Assembly (NCBI GenBank): GCA_006844635.1
Contig: SPJO01000111.1
Location: 1 to 30,046 of the forward strand
Source of the DNA: Methylophilaceae bacterium
GTDB taxonomy: Bacteria > Pseudomonadota > Gammaproteobacteria > Burkholderiales > Methylophilaceae
Reading direction: 5' to 3'
DNA length: 30,046 bases
Part shown: positions 1 to 7,084 of the stretch, in pieces
How positions within the stretch are numbered: position 1 is the stretch's first letter
Layout: each line of letters starts with the position of its first letter
Program-made: the position numbers and the translations under genes
The notes under the pieces: model-generated
Databases searched by the model: none
What the model was told of the DNA's origin: nothing
The model's input: the letters and a program-made list of their open reading frames with translations, nothing else

Positions 1-66
1 CATCAAATGAAGTAATTGTTTTACTTCAGCGCGAAATTCTAACTTTTCAGATTGTGCGTTTGCCAT
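1..66 (-). CDS. htpG: Chaperone HtpG (Hsp90), N-terminal fragment, cut by window edge
   Basis: Reading the minus strand from an ATG at 66 gives 22 codons that run off the window. They include EFRAEVKQLLHLM, which is the opening of bacterial Hsp90; the family continues with the N-terminal ATPase domain. HtpG is a cytosolic ATP-dependent chaperone induced by heat. The start is supported by a purine-rich ribosome site, AAAAGGAAAAG, directly upstream (67-78), and by a heat-shock-type promoter at 112-139. The gene is divergent from the DUF4230 gene. Identification rests on a short but characteristic peptide; the rest of the protein is not visible. Confidence 0.85.
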   Translation of the reverse strand, partial: MANAQSEKLEFRAEVKQLLHLM

Positions 67-111
67 ACTTTTCCTTTTATACGTTTCATTAATCCGTTAA
101 ACTTTGGCTAT

Positions 112-139
112 ATTTTGGGCTTAAAATTCGAATTTCAAG
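112..139 (-). promoter_or_regulatory. Putative sigma-32 (RpoH) heat-shock promoter of htpG
   Basis: On the minus strand CTTGAAA (139-133) is followed after 13 bases by CCCAAAAT (119-112). This matches the known RpoH consensus, CTTGAAA then CCCATnT at 13-15 bases, with a perfect -35. Transcription would start near 105 and leave a leader of about 40 bases before htpG. Function is inferred from the match and from the downstream gene being a classic RpoH target. Confidence 0.7.
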
Positions 140-178
140 TCTTTGGGGAAACAATTTCACAGAATCGAGTTGATTTAA

Positions 179-829
179 ATGGACGCATTTATTGGCTTAT
201 TTTCTGGCTTAGTGATTGGGGCTTTAATTGCCTACATTTTCTATACCCAGAAAAAGAAAACCAGCCGCATTACCATGGACAGCAAAACCTTAATGAACAA
301 TATTGAAAAAGTGTTCAAGGTGGCACTGGCTGAAGGCACTTATAGTGATATTTTTGACTACAAGAGTGAAAGAAGCCGATTTTTCAATTTGTTTAAAACC
401 AAACAAAAAGCACTACTTATCTCGGAAGCCCGAGTGCTGGTTGGTTATGACTTTGCAAAAGTAAGGTTTGCCGTCGATGAGCCTAACTTACGCGTCAACA
501 TCATTGAATTCCCAAGCCCTGAAGTCTTGGCTATCGATCCTGAATATAAATTTTACGATGCAGATAGCGGCATTTTTAACCGTCTTGATAAAGAAGATTA
601 CAGCGCAATGGTTAATGATGCTAAGAGTAGGATTGGTCAAAAAGCATTAGAGAGTGAATTACCTAAATTTGCGGCTAACCAGATGAAGTCACTGCTCACC
701 AATATTGATGACAATACGCGTTGGCGCCTGTATTACCAACCTGAACACAGCGAGCCTTTGCTTGTGGAGGATGCAGAGTTACCATACCGCACAGCGATAT
801 TCGAAGATAAAGAAACTGAGGAAAATTAA
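179..829 (+). CDS. Membrane-anchored DUF4230 family protein
   Basis: A 216-residue protein with one hydrophobic segment at about residues 3-22 (FIGLFSGLVIGALIAYIF) followed by a lysine-rich stop (KKK). This suggests a single N-terminal membrane anchor. The body, about residues 40-190, has the look of DUF4230: a strand-rich part around VLVGYDFAKVRFAVDE, then the phrase LAIDPEYKFYDADSGIFN, and a helical end where family members conserve acidic and aromatic residues. The family has no assigned function that I know of. The chosen ATG keeps the anchor but has only a weak ribosome site. It is divergent from htpG and overlaps the end of tcdA by a few bases tail to tail, so it is probably transcribed alone. 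Confidence 0.72.
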   Translation: MDAFIGLFSGLVIGALIAYIFYTQKKKTSRITMDSKTLMNNIEKVFKVALAEGTYSDIFDYKSERSRFFNLFKTKQKALLISEARVLVGYDFAKVRFAVDEPNLRVNIIEFPSPEVLAIDPEYKFYDADSGIFNRLDKEDYSAMVNDAKSRIGQKALESELPKFAANQMKSLLTNIDDNTRWRLYYQPEHSEPLLVEDAELPYRTAIFEDKETEEN

Positions 830-1623
830 TCAGTTAACTGATTGAGCGCTAATTGGGCCATGGCAAAACCCATCGAAGCAGTCACTGTCACGCTAGAACC
901 GAATCCCGCACAATTCAAACCACTGATGCTAGCGCTTTCTGCTTCGGTATCACACGCTTGATCAGGCGTGGTCACCACTTCATCCGAATAGACACAAGGC
1001 AAGCCAAATTTTTTCGGCTTTTTCAATGGTCGCTTGTTCATATCAGGCGCTTTAGGAAAGCCATGTGATTGGCGAAGCTGCTTACGTACTTTTGATAACA
1101 ACATATCGCCATAAGCAGCAGATAAATCATCCACTTTAATTCGCGTCACATCTAAACGCCCACCGGCACTTCCCGACATCAGCAGAGGAACTTGCTTGTC
1201 TCTGCTATAACAAGCCAGCGCCATTTTGGCATACGTTGAATCGGTGCAGTCCAGCATCACATCACAAGCAAAGTCTAAGACTTCATTGATATTATCCGTA
1301 GTGACAAAATCTTCAATTTCATGCACGTTGCACTGCGGGTTAATTAATCGTATCCGTTCATGCATTGCCGTCACTTTAGCTTTGCCAAAATGCCCATCAA
1401 CGGCATGAATTTGGCGGTTCACATTGGACTCAGCAATATTATCTAAATCTATCAGCGTAATCTCACCCACTGCATTCCGTGCTAACGCTTCCGCAGCCCA
1501 AGAACCGACGCCGCCAATCCCAATCACAACCGCATGCGCAGCTTGTAGTTTTGTTAAACCTTTATCACCGTACAGGCGAGAAACACCGCCAAACCGGCGA
1601 TTAAAATCCATTTCATCACTCAT
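826..1623 (-). CDS. tcdA: tRNA threonylcarbamoyladenosine dehydratase TcdA (CsdL/YgdL)
   Basis: TcdA uses ATP to cyclise t6A37 of tRNA to ct6A in the cytosol. The 265-residue protein has the E1-like (ThiF/MoeB) fold: opening FNRRFGGVSRLYG, glycine-rich nucleotide loop GIGGVGSWAAEAL at 35-47, LIDLDNIAESNVNRQ at 57-71 with the Asn/Arg pair used for ATP, and the CTDST segment at 126-130. This is the normal length for the family and lacks the extra domains of true E1 enzymes. The gene lies 16 bases downstream of djlA on the same strand, so the two are probably cotranscribed. HesA/MoeB-type relatives are less likely because the opening and the C-terminal GLNCAGFGSSVTVTASMG segment fit TcdA. Confidence 0.92.
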   Translation of the reverse strand: MSDEMDFNRRFGGVSRLYGDKGLTKLQAAHAVVIGIGGVGSWAAEALARNAVGEITLIDLDNIAESNVNRQIHAVDGHFGKAKVTAMHERIRLINPQCNVHEIEDFVTTDNINEVLDFACDVMLDCTDSTYAKMALACYSRDKQVPLLMSGSAGGRLDVTRIKVDDLSAAYGDMLLSKVRKQLRQSHGFPKAPDMNKRPLKKPKKFGLPCVYSDEVVTTPDQACDTEAESASISGLNCAGFGSSVTVTASMGFAMAQLALNQLTD

Positions 1624-1639
1624 TAGCTATCGATACTCA

Positions 1640-2413
1640 TTATTTTTTACGGTGTTGCTCTATCATGTCATATGCTAATTGGATTTCTTTTGCCTTTTCT
1701 GTCGCGACGGCAATCATATCTTCTGGTAAACCTTGCCCGATCAGCTTGTCTGGATGATATTGACTCATTAGTTTTCGATAAGCCCGCTTAATTTCTTGAT
1801 CGGTATTCTCTTCGCTAACACCTAGCGCCTTGTATGCATCAGCTAGCTTGGTACTTGACTGTGGCTGACCTGAAGCAAAATGCATCTGATTTAAAATCAT
1901 CTCCAGCATTTGCTGGAATGTCGCCTGGCTATAGCCTAACCGTGAGGCAATATCTTCTAATAACACTTGTTCGACATGATCTAACTTGCCATCTGCTAGT
2001 GCCATCACGACCAAGTAAGTCAGCAATACCTGCCTGAGATTCAGCGTCTGTCCGCAGACGGCCATAAACTGATTCAACGTTTCTGTAATATCAAAATCAG
2101 CGGCAGCCCCCTGCTTAAACTGCGCAATCGCTTGTTCTCGATGCTCAGTTGTCAGCTGCATTTCTTTAATCACTTGTTCAGCATGCTGAATTTCATCTTT
2201 TGTAATGACGCCATCGGCTTTTGCTAGCTTACCCATGAGCAGAAAAACGGTTTTGTGAAACACTTCACGCCGTTGACCCGCACTCATTGGATTAACACCG
2301 CCGACGCCGTAGTCTCTAGCTCTATCGATACTGCCGCCGATAAAATAGCCGAAAACGGCACCGAAAAAACCAAAATAAAAATAACCAGCAATGCTGAGAA
2401 TGATTTTAAACAC
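1640..2413 (-). CDS. djlA: DnaJ-like membrane co-chaperone DjlA
   Basis: A 257-residue protein with three parts in DjlA order. An N-terminal glycine/phenylalanine-rich membrane segment spans about residues 3-27. A TerB-like helical domain covers about 50-165 (KTVFLLMGKLAKADGVIT and VVMALADGKLD). A C-terminal J domain runs from about 191 with the HPD triplet at 220-222, which stimulates the DnaK ATPase. In E. coli DjlA is inner-membrane bound with the J domain facing the cytosol. The start codon is GTG, supported by AAGG seven bases upstream. It precedes tcdA closely and is separated from acpS by 60 bases, so it may be a late member of the upstream operon or have its own promoter. Confidence 0.92.
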   Translation of the reverse strand: MFKIILSIAGYFYFGFFGAVFGYFIGGSIDRARDYGVGGVNPMSAGQRREVFHKTVFLLMGKLAKADGVITKDEIQHAEQVIKEMQLTTEHREQAIAQFKQGAAADFDITETLNQFMAVCGQTLNLRQVLLTYLVVMALADGKLDHVEQVLLEDIASRLGYSQATFQQMLEMILNQMHFASGQPQSSTKLADAYKALGVSEENTDQEIKRAYRKLMSQYHPDKLIGQGLPEDMIAVATEKAKEIQLAYDMIEQHRKK

Positions 2414-2473
2414 TTAATAACCTTAATTAATTAGTCGTCAGAATGTGACTAGCGTTATTTAATTTACTATAGC

Positions 2474-2851
2474 CTACACTTCTAATACCACAAATGCTGC
2501 AGCCAAGTTCTTTTCGTCACTAATCGTGAGATGCATTTGAGTAATATTCTTCGTTGTTAGAAAGTCTTGCAGCTCCTCCGCTAATACGAGCAAGGGCTTA
2601 CCTAATTCATCGTGCGTCACAGCTATATTTTGAAAAGTGGCGGGCTCACGCAAGCCCGTCCCTAGTGCTTTTGAAAAAGCTTCTTTCGCTGCAAAGCGCT
2701 TGGCTAGGAATCTGGATTTAATCTGTGAATCTAGATAGCTAGCCATTTCACTTTCGGCCAAGATGCGTTTGGCGAAATCATCTCCAAATTTTTCGATGGA
2801 TGAATCAATCCGATTCACTTCAACAATATCAGTACCAATGCCGTAAATCAT
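2474..2851 (-). CDS. acpS: Holo-[acyl-carrier-protein] synthase AcpS
   Basis: AcpS transfers the 4'-phosphopantetheine arm of coenzyme A to acyl carrier protein, activating fatty-acid synthesis. The 125-residue protein has the usual length and both signature blocks: GIGTDIVEVNRI at 4-15 with the metal-binding Asp8, and FLAKRFAAKEAFSKALGTG at 48-66 with Glu57. Its ATG overlaps the pdxJ stop in an ATGA arrangement, which implies translational coupling. The pdxJ-acpS pair is common in proteobacteria. It closes the long operon that begins at lepA. Confidence 0.97.
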   Translation of the reverse strand: MIYGIGTDIVEVNRIDSSIEKFGDDFAKRILAESEMASYLDSQIKSRFLAKRFAAKEAFSKALGTGLREPATFQNIAVTHDELGKPLLVLAEELQDFLTTKNITQMHLTISDEKNLAAAFVVLEV

Positions 2852-3576
2852 TTTGCGGTTGCTTCACGAATTAATGCTTTCATTTCACGCACTGCATTGT
2901 CTAAGCCGACAAACAAAGCATGCGCGACAATCGCGTGACCAATATTGAGTTCTTCAATCCCATCGAGTGCAGCGATCTTATTGACATTGTGGTTGTTTAG
3001 CCCGTGACCAGCATTGACGACCAAGCCTAAACTGAGTGCATGTTTTAGTGCTTTTTCTACCCGCGCCAATTCGACCGCTTGCACCGCGTCATCTTCAGCG
3101 TCGGCATAGGTCCCTGTGTGCAACTCAATCACAGGTGCTCCTGCTTTATGTGCAGCATCAATCTGCTCAATATCAGGCGCAATAAATAATGAAACACGAA
3201 TCCCTGCATCACTGAGCTTTTTAGTCGCTGCTGCTACTTTATCAAAATGCACCAGCACATCTAAGCCACCTTCTGTCGTCCGTTCTTCTCGTCTCTCAGG
3301 CACCAAACAAACATCTTGCGGCGCCACGTCTAATGCAATTGCGATCATTTCATCCGTCACAGCGCACTCTAGATTCATTTTCGTTTGTAGCAACGGGCGC
3401 AATGCATAAATATCCGCATCCTGCATATGCCGACGATCTTCGCGCAAATGCAAGGTAATGCTATCTGCGCCAGACTGCTCTGCTCTTAATGCGGCTTGTA
3501 TGACGCTAGGGTATTTTGTACCGCGTGCTTCACGCAATGTAGCGACATGGTCAATATTAACGCCGAGTTTCTTCAT
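2848..3576 (-). CDS. pdxJ: Pyridoxine 5'-phosphate synthase PdxJ
   Basis: PdxJ condenses 1-deoxyxylulose 5-phosphate with 3-amino-2-oxopropyl phosphate to pyridoxine 5'-phosphate, the last ring-forming step of the DXP-dependent vitamin B6 route. From the ATG at 3576 the product is 242 residues, the family length. It has NIDHVATLR at 7-15, the loop HLREDRRH at 43-50, Glu70 in LECAVTDEM, and PERREERTTEGG at 93-104. The reading frame is open seven codons further upstream, but 3576 is preferred because AAGG lies eight bases before it and the protein then begins as its homologues do. It starts one base after the recO stop. Confidence 0.96.
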   Translation of the reverse strand: MKKLGVNIDHVATLREARGTKYPSVIQAALRAEQSGADSITLHLREDRRHMQDADIYALRPLLQTKMNLECAVTDEMIAIALDVAPQDVCLVPERREERTTEGGLDVLVHFDKVAAATKKLSDAGIRVSLFIAPDIEQIDAAHKAGAPVIELHTGTYADAEDDAVQAVELARVEKALKHALSLGLVVNAGHGLNNHNVNKIAALDGIEELNIGHAIVAHALFVGLDNAVREMKALIREATAK

Positions 3577-3577
3577 A

Positions 3578-4300
3578 CTAAAAACCTTGTAAATCAATTA
3601 AAAGTTGTCTGGTATGTAATGGTTTATCACCCAGATAGTGTTGCAATAAATAGCGCATCAGTTGCTTGCTTTGCTGTTTGGTTTCAGCGCTATCGTAATC
3701 GTCTTTTGCCATATCAAGCAAGGTTTGCCCGCTAACAAGCACACCATTTTTAGTTGCGTTGATATCACAGGCGCCATATTCTGCTTCATAACGATAGTCG
3801 CGTTCTGAATCGATAGGCGCATCATTCTCATCCATCCCAAGCGGCACAGCATACCCCATTTCTTGCAGCAACCTTAATTCAAAACGGCGGAGATGAATCG
3901 CTAAATCAACACCTTTTGCAATCACTTTCAATGTCGCTTGATAGTAATCAAACAGCTGTTCATGTGCATCTTCTCTTGGCAATAAGCGCAATAGCAATTC
4001 GTTCAAATAGAAACCACACATCAATGCCTCGCCTTGCAATAGAACCAAGCCATCTGCCCAATCTAAACTATGTAAAGTTTTGAGTTCGTTCTTGCCTGAC
4101 CACGTAGCAGAGAGCATTTGAAAAGATTGTAGCTGCCCTCGCATGGCGGACCGTGGCCGCCTCGCGCCTTTTGCTAGTGTTGCAACACGTCCATGTGCTT
4201 TGGTAAACAACTCAGCAACTAAGCTTGTTTCTTTGAACGCGTAAGTGTGCAACACATAGGCTGCTTGATTATGCTGTCGGTGCGATGGTGCGCCTGCCAT
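3578..4300 (-). CDS. recO: DNA repair protein RecO
   Basis: RecO works with RecR (and RecF) to load RecA on SSB-coated single-stranded DNA. The 240-residue product has the N-terminal OB-fold opening AAYVLHTYAFKETSLVAELFTK, a basic stretch KGARRPRSAMRGQLQ around residues 40-54, and the helical segment LLQGEALMCGFYLNELLLRLLPRED typical of RecO. The helical C-terminal domain ends in the usual region, RQLLIDLQGF. No zinc-binding cysteines are evident, as in most proteobacterial RecO. It sits six bases after era, and the era-recO pair is a standard proteobacterial arrangement. No strong ribosome site is visible, so translation may be coupled to era. Confidence 0.94.
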   Translation of the reverse strand: MAGAPSHRQHNQAAYVLHTYAFKETSLVAELFTKAHGRVATLAKGARRPRSAMRGQLQSFQMLSATWSGKNELKTLHSLDWADGLVLLQGEALMCGFYLNELLLRLLPREDAHEQLFDYYQATLKVIAKGVDLAIHLRRFELRLLQEMGYAVPLGMDENDAPIDSERDYRYEAEYGACDINATKNGVLVSGQTLLDMAKDDYDSAETKQQSKQLMRYLLQHYLGDKPLHTRQLLIDLQGF

Positions 4301-4306
4301 TCAAGT

Positions 4307-5191
4307 TTAATATCCCAAACTTTTAAGCGCCCTTGCGTTATCTGCCCAGCCGCCTTTTACTTTAACCCAAGTTTCTAAAAATACTTTGCCGCCAAATAGC
4401 TTCTCCATGTCTTGCCTTGCTTCAGTCGATATTTGCTTTAGCTTAACGCCGCCTTTACCAATTAACATTGGTTTTTGGCTTTCTTTATCGACAATGATTG
4501 CAGCAGAGATACGGCGAAGTTTTTTATCCATTTCGAACTGTTCTATTTCGACCGCTATCGAATAAGGAATCTCGTCACCAAGCAACCTAAATATCTTTTC
4601 GCGAATCATTTCTGCGGCTAAGAAACGCTCATTTTTATCAGTCAACTCATCTTCATCATAAATTGCTTCTTGCTCTGGCAGATGTGCACGAGCGGCTTCC
4701 AGCAAGTCATCTAAATGCAGGCTCTTTTTCGCGCTGACTGGCACAATACTGACAAAAGGATGTAGTAGGTCAAAATCCTGAATCAATGGTAATAAGTTAT
4801 TTTTATCTCCCATTAAATCGGCTTTGTTGACGACTAAAATCACTGGTTTATCTTTAGGCAGCAATTGCAGCACTCTCTCGTCAGCTTCTCCGAGCTTCAT
4901 CGGCTCGATGACGAACAGCACAACATCGACCTCTGTCAAAACTTGTGTCACAGTTCGATTGAGCGACTTATTGAGTGCATTGAGATGCTTTTGTTGGAAG
5001 CCTGGTGTATCGACAAACAAATACTGCGTGTCTTCCGTAGTATGAATGCCGAGCAAGCGATGTCTCGTTGTTTGTGCTTTCCGCGAGGTAATCGCCAACT
5101 TAAGGCCTAATATATGGTTCAGCAGCGTTGACTTACCAACATTCGGCCTACCAACAATTGCCACTGTGCCACATCTAAAATTTGTCGTCAT
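4307..5191 (-). CDS. era: GTPase Era
   Basis: Era is an essential GTPase that binds the 3' end of 16S rRNA and helps 30S subunit maturation. The 294-residue protein has all G motifs: GRPNVGKS at 14-21, DTPGF at 61-65, NKAD at 122-125 and SAKKS after about residue 150. The C-terminal KH RNA-binding domain contains GKGGVKLKQISTEARQDMEKLFG, and the protein ends in the usual WVKVKGGWADNARALKSLGY region. It lies 13 bases after rnc and just before recO. The rnc-era-recO order is conserved and reflects shared roles in rRNA processing and repair. Confidence 0.98.
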   Translation of the reverse strand: MTTNFRCGTVAIVGRPNVGKSTLLNHILGLKLAITSRKAQTTRHRLLGIHTTEDTQYLFVDTPGFQQKHLNALNKSLNRTVTQVLTEVDVVLFVIEPMKLGEADERVLQLLPKDKPVILVVNKADLMGDKNNLLPLIQDFDLLHPFVSIVPVSAKKSLHLDDLLEAARAHLPEQEAIYDEDELTDKNERFLAAEMIREKIFRLLGDEIPYSIAVEIEQFEMDKKLRRISAAIIVDKESQKPMLIGKGGVKLKQISTEARQDMEKLFGGKVFLETWVKVKGGWADNARALKSLGY

Positions 5192-5204
5192 TAATCGTTA
5201 TTCT

Positions 5205-5873
5205 CTATGTTGAAATTGCTTCTAAAGCCAGTTCTGCAGCTTGTTGCTCCGCATTACGGCGACTCGTGCCTTCACCTTGTGTTTCTATATTCAGCTTTTG
5301 AATGGTGCAGTTCACTGTAAATGTTTGTGCGTGTGCCTCACCCTCAATTGAAACAACTTCATACTTCGCCAAATCAATTTTCTTGGACTGCAAATATTCT
5401 TGCAGCTTTGATTTCGCATCTTTATCAATAACCTTAGGGTCAATCTTATCCAGCTTTTCGGTGTACAGTTTCAGCACCAGCGCTTCCGCTGCAGAAAAAC
5501 CACCCTCTAAATACGTGGCGCCAATGATAGCTTCAAGCGCATCTGACAGGATAGAGGGCCGACGCCAACCTGCACTTTTAAGCTCACCTTCGCCAAGGTT
5601 TAATAGCTCACCAAGTTTCAGTGTTTGTGCAATTTCAAATAAGGTTGCTTCTTTAACGAGTTGCGCGCGCAAACGGCTCAAATCCCCTTCGGGCAACTTT
5701 GGGAACCGATCAAACAATTGATGCGCAACGATAAAATTCAGCACACCATCGCCCAGAAATTCTAAGCGTTCATTGTTATTATTGCTATAACTCCGATGTG
5801 TGAGCGCTTGTGACAACAATGCTGGCTTATTAAACTGATAGCCCAGCGTTTTTTGCAACCTCTCGACGGTCAT
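5205..5873 (-). CDS. rnc: Ribonuclease III
   Basis: RNase III cleaves double-stranded RNA, including the 30S rRNA precursor. The 222-residue protein has the signature ERLEFLGDGVL at 35-45 with Glu38 and Asp42, the second catalytic pair Asp111/Glu114 in SDALEAIIGATYLEGG, and a C-terminal double-stranded-RNA-binding domain at about 153-221 (KSKLQEYLQ; GEGTSRRNAEQQAAELAL). Length and order are normal. Its ATG follows immediately on the stop of the DUF4845 gene, so translation is likely coupled. RNase III in E. coli trims its own operon leader; no such hairpin was identified here. Confidence 0.98.
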   Translation of the reverse strand: MTVERLQKTLGYQFNKPALLSQALTHRSYSNNNNERLEFLGDGVLNFIVAHQLFDRFPKLPEGDLSRLRAQLVKEATLFEIAQTLKLGELLNLGEGELKSAGWRRPSILSDALEAIIGATYLEGGFSAAEALVLKLYTEKLDKIDPKVIDKDAKSKLQEYLQSKKIDLAKYEVVSIEGEAHAQTFTVNCTIQKLNIETQGEGTSRRNAEQQAAELALEAIST

Positions 5874-6236
5874 CTAATCCGCGGTCGAAGCTTTAAAATC
5901 CATCAAAGCACTCAAGTTTAATGCTAATGGTCTAACCACCTCATACTCAATGCTAACCACTTTCCGCCCACTCGGATCTTTAGAAATCACAACATCCTTA
6001 CCATTCACAACGGTCACGTAATTAATGTCAGCGCGCTTATCGAAAGAAGTTCTTATCTCTTGCTTAGTCATGCTATTGAAGTTAGGATCATCACCAATGG
6101 CTTTAATGGTTTTTTTTACGCTTGAAAATTCCATATAATCAGGCACGATTTTCATTGCGACCAACAGCAATGACAACGCAATCGCCGCCACAATAATAAA
6201 GCCTAAAAATGTCATGCCCTTTTGTTTTTTCAACAT
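5874..6236 (-). CDS. DUF4845 family single-pass membrane protein
   Basis: A 120-residue protein with a short basic N-terminus, one long hydrophobic helix at about residues 8-30, and a soluble remainder of about 90 residues (KTIKAIGDD, SFDKRADINYVTVVNGKDVVI, VSIEYEVVRPL). This is the DUF4845 type found between lepB and rnc in many beta- and gammaproteobacteria; its function is unknown. KKQKGMTFLGFIIV resembles a prepilin leader with a Gly-Met cleavage site. A strong ribosome site, AAGGAG, sits seven bases upstream. Spacing is 14 bases from lepB and 0 from rnc. Confidence 0.88.
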   Translation of the reverse strand: MLKKQKGMTFLGFIIVAAIALSLLLVAMKIVPDYMEFSSVKKTIKAIGDDPNFNSMTKQEIRTSFDKRADINYVTVVNGKDVVISKDPSGRKVVSIEYEVVRPLALNLSALMDFKASTAD

Positions 6237-6250
6237 GTTATCTCCTTCAA

Positions 6251-7084
6251 TTAGTGGATTGCGTTACCAATCCGTGAGAACTCATCAAAGTTAAACCAGA
6301 TAAAAAATGCTTTGCCTACTAAATTCTGGTCTGGGACAAACCCCCATACGCGGCCATCCGAACTATTATCTCGGTTGTCGCCCATCGCAAAATAGCTGCC
6401 TTCAGGAACAGTGATCGTTTCACCATTCAAGAATCGATCGCCAATACTATTTGGTTCATACCGATTGGGCACGTCATGCACTAAAATATCATGCGCAATA
6501 TCACCTAGCTGCTCAGTTAAGTGTTGGACAGAAATTACACCATCACCCATTGGCTTCGCATTGGCACTATTCTCAACCGCTAACAACTGACCATTCACGG
6601 TCAAGCGCTTATTTTGATATTGAATCTGGTCACCGGGCACACCAATAATCCGTTTAATATAATCGATTTTAGGGTTGGGTGGAAAGTGAAAAACCGCGAC
6701 ATCACCACGATCTGGCTGACCAACGTCAAGAAAGACTGTATTTAATACAGGCCAGCGTAAACCATAAGTGTACTTATTCACAAGAATATAATCGCCCGCT
6801 AGCAATGTTGGCATCATCGAACCTGATGGAATTTTGAAGGGCTCGGCGATAAACGAACGAATAATAAACACCACCAAAATCACAGGGAAAAAGCTTTTTG
6901 CATACTCTACCGCAGTTGGTTCTGTGGCATCTTTTGCACGTTTTTTCTGGAAGAATAAATAATCAATCAACCAAATAATACCAGTCAGCAAAAGAATCAG
7001 GAGCATAAACATTGGAAAACCAATGACGCCGTTATAGACCCCAATCAGCCCCAATAGAATTAAGCCAAAAAATAAAAACTCCAT
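6251..7084 (-). CDS. lepB: Signal peptidase I LepB
   Basis: LepB removes signal peptides from exported proteins at the outer face of the inner membrane. The 277-residue protein has two hydrophobic blocks before the catalytic domain (about 3-45 and 63-80), then IPSGSMMPTLLAGDYILV with nucleophile Ser89, and DYIKRIIGVPGD with general base Lys144. The later box GDNRDNSSDGRVWGFVP is also present. Its ATG overlaps the lepA stop by one base (TAATG), a coupling arrangement. The lepA-lepB pair is near universal in proteobacteria. Confidence 0.98.
   Translation of the reverse strand: MEFLFFGLILLGLIGVYNGVIGFPMFMLLILLLTGIIWLIDYLFFQKKRAKDATEPTAVEYAKSFFPVILVVFIIRSFIAEPFKIPSGSMMPTLLAGDYILVNKYTYGLRWPVLNTVFLDVGQPDRGDVAVFHFPPNPKIDYIKRIIGVPGDQIQYQNKRLTVNGQLLAVENSANAKPMGDGVISVQHLTEQLGDIAHDILVHDVPNRYEPNSIGDRFLNGETITVPEGSYFAMGDNRDNSSDGRVWGFVPDQNLVGKAFFIWFNFDEFSRIGNAIH

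Noticed and set aside
52..306. 84-codon plus-strand ORF overlapping the DUF4230 gene
   Set aside because: It overlaps the anchor-coding part of the DUF4230 gene in another frame and lacks a ribosome site.
2414..2473. Short inverted repeat GTCA/TGAC in the acpS-djlA gap
   Set aside because: Four to five base pairs only with no U-tract; not a credible terminator or operator.
3577..3597. PdxJ start at 3597
   Set aside because: It would overlap the recO stop and lacks a ribosome site, whereas 3576 has AAGG at proper distance and matches homologue starts.
5302..5721. 139-codon plus-strand ORF opposite rnc
   Set aside because: Antisense shadow of RNase III with serine-rich low-complexity translation.
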